From: Drosophila persimilis
Taxonomy: Eukaryota > Arthropoda > Insecta > Diptera > Drosophilidae
Assembly (NCBI RefSeq): GCF_003286085.1
Contig: NW_020825294.1
Location: forward strand, 14,220,501 to 14,284,500
Direction of reading: 5' to 3'
DNA length: 64,000 bases
In this document: piece after piece, positions 62,304 through 64,000 of the stretch
Layout of the letters: each line of letters starts with the position of its first letter
How positions within the stretch are numbered: the first letter of the stretch is position 1
Made by a program: the position numbers and the translations under genes
Notes under the pieces: model-generated
What the model saw: the letters and a program-made list of their open reading frames with translations, nothing else
Told to the model about the DNA's origin: nothing
The model's database searches: none

Positions 62304-62739
62304 CTACAAGAAAATTTTGACTGACAATTCAATGGCGAGTGTCGAAAAATTGGGTCTTGAAGCGATGAATTTCTTGTTTCAACAAGTCAATGACCCCTAA
62401 AAATACTTCGTTTTTGGTTCAAGAATGGCTGTTGTATCAGTGCAAGCAGTTAAAAACGCCGCCGCAGTCACCAGGTCTGAACCCCATAGAGCAAGTTTGG
62501 GATTTGCTAGAAAAAAAAAAATTAGGAAACATAAAATTTCCTCCAAGAAAATCCTTAAAACGGCTCTGATGACGGAATGAGAGAAAATTAATCCAAATGA
62601 AACCAATCATTTGGTAAAAAGTATTCCCCCACGTCTAAAAGCTGTTATTGAAGCTAAGGGCGGCCCCACCAAATATTGTAATCAGAAAAAATTGGGTACA
62701 ATAATAATACAGACAATACGAAAAAAACGTACAAAATAA
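62280..62739 (+). pseudogene. Tc1-like transposase, C-terminal part
   Basis: From 62290 the plus strand encodes MDKHIYKKILTDNSMASVEK, LGLEAMNFLFQQVNDP with a stop at 62398, then through frame changes EWLLYQCKQLKTPP-, GLNPIEQVWDLLEK-like sequence (62470-62510), KISSKKILKTALMTE and HLVKSIPPRLKAVIEAKGGP TKY, the typical end of Tc1 transposases. A Val replaces the Asp of the usual DNDP block. Confidence 0.7.
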
Positions 62740-62965
62740 AAAGTGTCCGAATAATTGTTGTGCGTAAAAAAGTGGCCTTTTTGATACTTTTAATTATTTT
62801 TGATATGCCAAAGAAGGTTTTTTTTTGTTTTTAGATTTGAAATTAGTAGTAGTAATATCCATGTTCATAATGAAATAAAACTTTTTTTTCAAACTTAAAT
62901 ACTTTCAAGTTATTTATAAAGAAAGTTGATATAGACGAGTGTCCGAATAAATGTTGTGCTGACTG

Positions 62966-63038
62966 TATCTTTTTCGTATATCTAACAGACTGCTATGCTG
63001 GCAGCACGACCTTCTCCACAAAAAAACCAACCGTTTGT
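62966..63038. other. Short spacer
   Basis: No feature recognised. Confidence 0.3.
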
Positions 63039-63110
63039 CAGGGGTCGGCAACCTTTTCAGATGGAATCGGTTTTTAAAAAGCCACTAAAATTGTTGTTTT
63101 AATTTAATTT
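63039..63110 (+). repeat. Possible hAT transposon end
   Basis: CAGGGGTCGGCAACCTTTTC followed by AAAAAGCCACTAAAATTG resembles the terminal inverted repeat and subterminal GAGCCACT block of hAT elements. The matching opposite end was not found before the window ends. Confidence 0.4.
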
Positions 63111-63635
63111 AATTTACCTATTTATATAATAAACAATTATCAGCTAATAATGAAACCTAGATACAAAAGGAGAAAAGAAGAGATATTAAAAGTTTGTTAA
63201 GTTTAGGTGATTGTAAATATTACATACTATGCAATCTTTGATTAAGATTTTTTTCATTAAAATAAATAATATCTTCTAATATTGTGTTGAACTCTTGAAC
63301 TCAAATATTGAACTCTTCCCAAACGGCTGGACCGAGTCTTATGAAATTTTCTATTGTCTATTTAGTAAGTGTAAAGGTCGTAAAGTAACACAATATCTCT
63401 GATTGTATACAGATCATAACGAAATCTGCCTTCAAATCTGATCGGCATCTGGATCATCCCGAATCACGAAAAACCACATTAAAGTCCTGCATGAATCCAC
63501 AAAATTTTGTGCAATCTCATGCTATACTCATGCCTCTTTAATGCTTTTGATCATTACGAATCCTTCCTTCATCCCGAATCACTAAAAACCGAGTGCGAGC
63601 AATGTTGATTAAAATCGCCAAGCTTTTCGGCGGCT
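63111..63635. other. AT-rich spacer
   Basis: No gene recognised. May be the interior of the possible hAT element. Confidence 0.3.
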
Positions 63636-63740
63636 TTTTATACTCGATACTCAAAAAGGGCATATGTATGTGTATACATATTACACTGTGTATAGCACCC
63701 AGAAGGAAGCGTTGCCGTCTCTATACACTTGCTCGCATAC
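63636..63740 (+). repeat. DINE-1-like scrap
   Basis: TTTTTATACTCGATACTCAA, then ACACTGTGTATAGCACCCAG AAGGAAGCGTTGCCG, a diverged match to the left end of the family (TATACCCGATACTCAAAATG ... CGTCCAGAAGGAATCGTTTCC). Confidence 0.5.
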
Positions 63741-64000
63741 ATACCTCTGCGTACACTTAGAAAAATGACTACATTTTTATGTTCAGTTGCGGATAACTTT
63801 TAATATAAGGCACTTTGGGCAACGATTTTTTTTATAATCTTCTTTGCTTATTTATAAACTTACATATCTATTTTTGTTGTTCAATAAAACAAGTTAATAG
63901 GAAAAAAAAACATAACAAAAATGTGACACCTCAAAAGTCTGCGTCAGATAGTACATACATACATGCGTCGGACTGTTTCTTCAGATACAACTTTGGAGAA
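63741..64000. other. End of window, unassigned
   Basis: AT-rich, with A-runs near 63905. Nothing recognised. Confidence 0.3.

Larger units (their letters stand above)
61859..62965. mobile_element. Tc1-like element with long TIRs and scrambled transposase
   Basis: 1107 bp flanked by TA on both sides (61857-61858, 62966-62967). Terminal inverted repeats of about 239 bp (61859-62097, 62728-62965) start CAGTCAGCACAACATTTATT and are about 95% identical. Each holds an inner copy of the binding-site-like CAACAATTATTCGGACAC, the IR-DR layout of Minos/Paris/S-type elements. The interior is too short for a full transposase. Non-autonomous, but the ends look mobilisable in trans. Confidence 0.85.

Overview
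This is eukaryotic, almost certainly Drosophila, repeat-rich DNA of the kind found in pericentromeric heterochromatin, the dot chromosome or a piRNA cluster. The evidence is at least nine copies of a DINE-1/INE-1-like Helentron repeat (core TTTCCGACCCCATAAAG followed by GTCY microsatellite runs), a roo-like BEL/Pao element, LOA-clade and CR1-like non-LTR elements, and Tc1, Helitron and Transib-like relics. I found no intact single-copy host gene, no rRNA or tRNA gene, and no bacterial or plasmid feature. Nearly every coding stretch is transposon-derived and carries frameshifts, stops or deletions.

Layout. 1-1620: CR1-like RT. 2150-4620: LOA-clade ORF1, endonuclease and RNase H relics, with an LTR-like repeat inside. 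5990-6960: Helitron helicase relic (minus strand). 7450-15300: DINE-1 copies interleaved with Transib-like transposase pieces, a nested CR1 3' end and an old Ty3/gypsy element. 15310-16720: Tc1 and CR1 relics. 17400-19020: DINE-1 and a solo-LTR-like repeat. 19634-22720: a fairly complete LOA relic (ORF1, RT, RNase H). 22975-24030: BEL/Pao fragment. 24247-30987: one whole BEL/Pao element with two LTRs and a likely 5-bp target duplication. 31630-35274: a DINE-1 copy split by a CR1 element (31790-34101, 8-bp duplication) and by a Harbinger-like MITE (34241-34984, TAA duplication). 35395-39657: Tc1 relic, DINE-1 copies, MITE candidate, an unclassified ~400-bp repeat. 39658-44133: Ty3/gypsy gag-protease (minus) and BEL pol pieces with one LTR. 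44345-46030: second BEL gag-protease (minus). 46031-50300: roo-like pol plus an env-like C-terminus (minus). 50331-60190: LOA copies in both orientations, a tandem duplication, and the displaced 5' LTR of the roo-like element. 61859-62965: a Tc1-like element with ~239-bp TIRs and a scrambled transposase. 63039 to the end: a possible hAT end and a DINE-1 scrap.

The parts record history rather than a working pathway. The clearest story is at 45.9-60.2 kb. A roo-like element inserted into a ~400-bp repeat (target duplication ATATG/CATAT). Its two LTRs, 439 bp each and nearly identical, are now 11 kb apart in opposite orientation, which is best explained by an inversion between inverted LOA copies. 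Secondary signals are the env-like fragment, the inverted LOA arms (~460 bp), the scrambled Tc1 transposase and an unassigned TATA/poly(A)/short-ORF module at 58.8-59.55 kb. Family names come from protein and motif recognition by eye; no database search was run.
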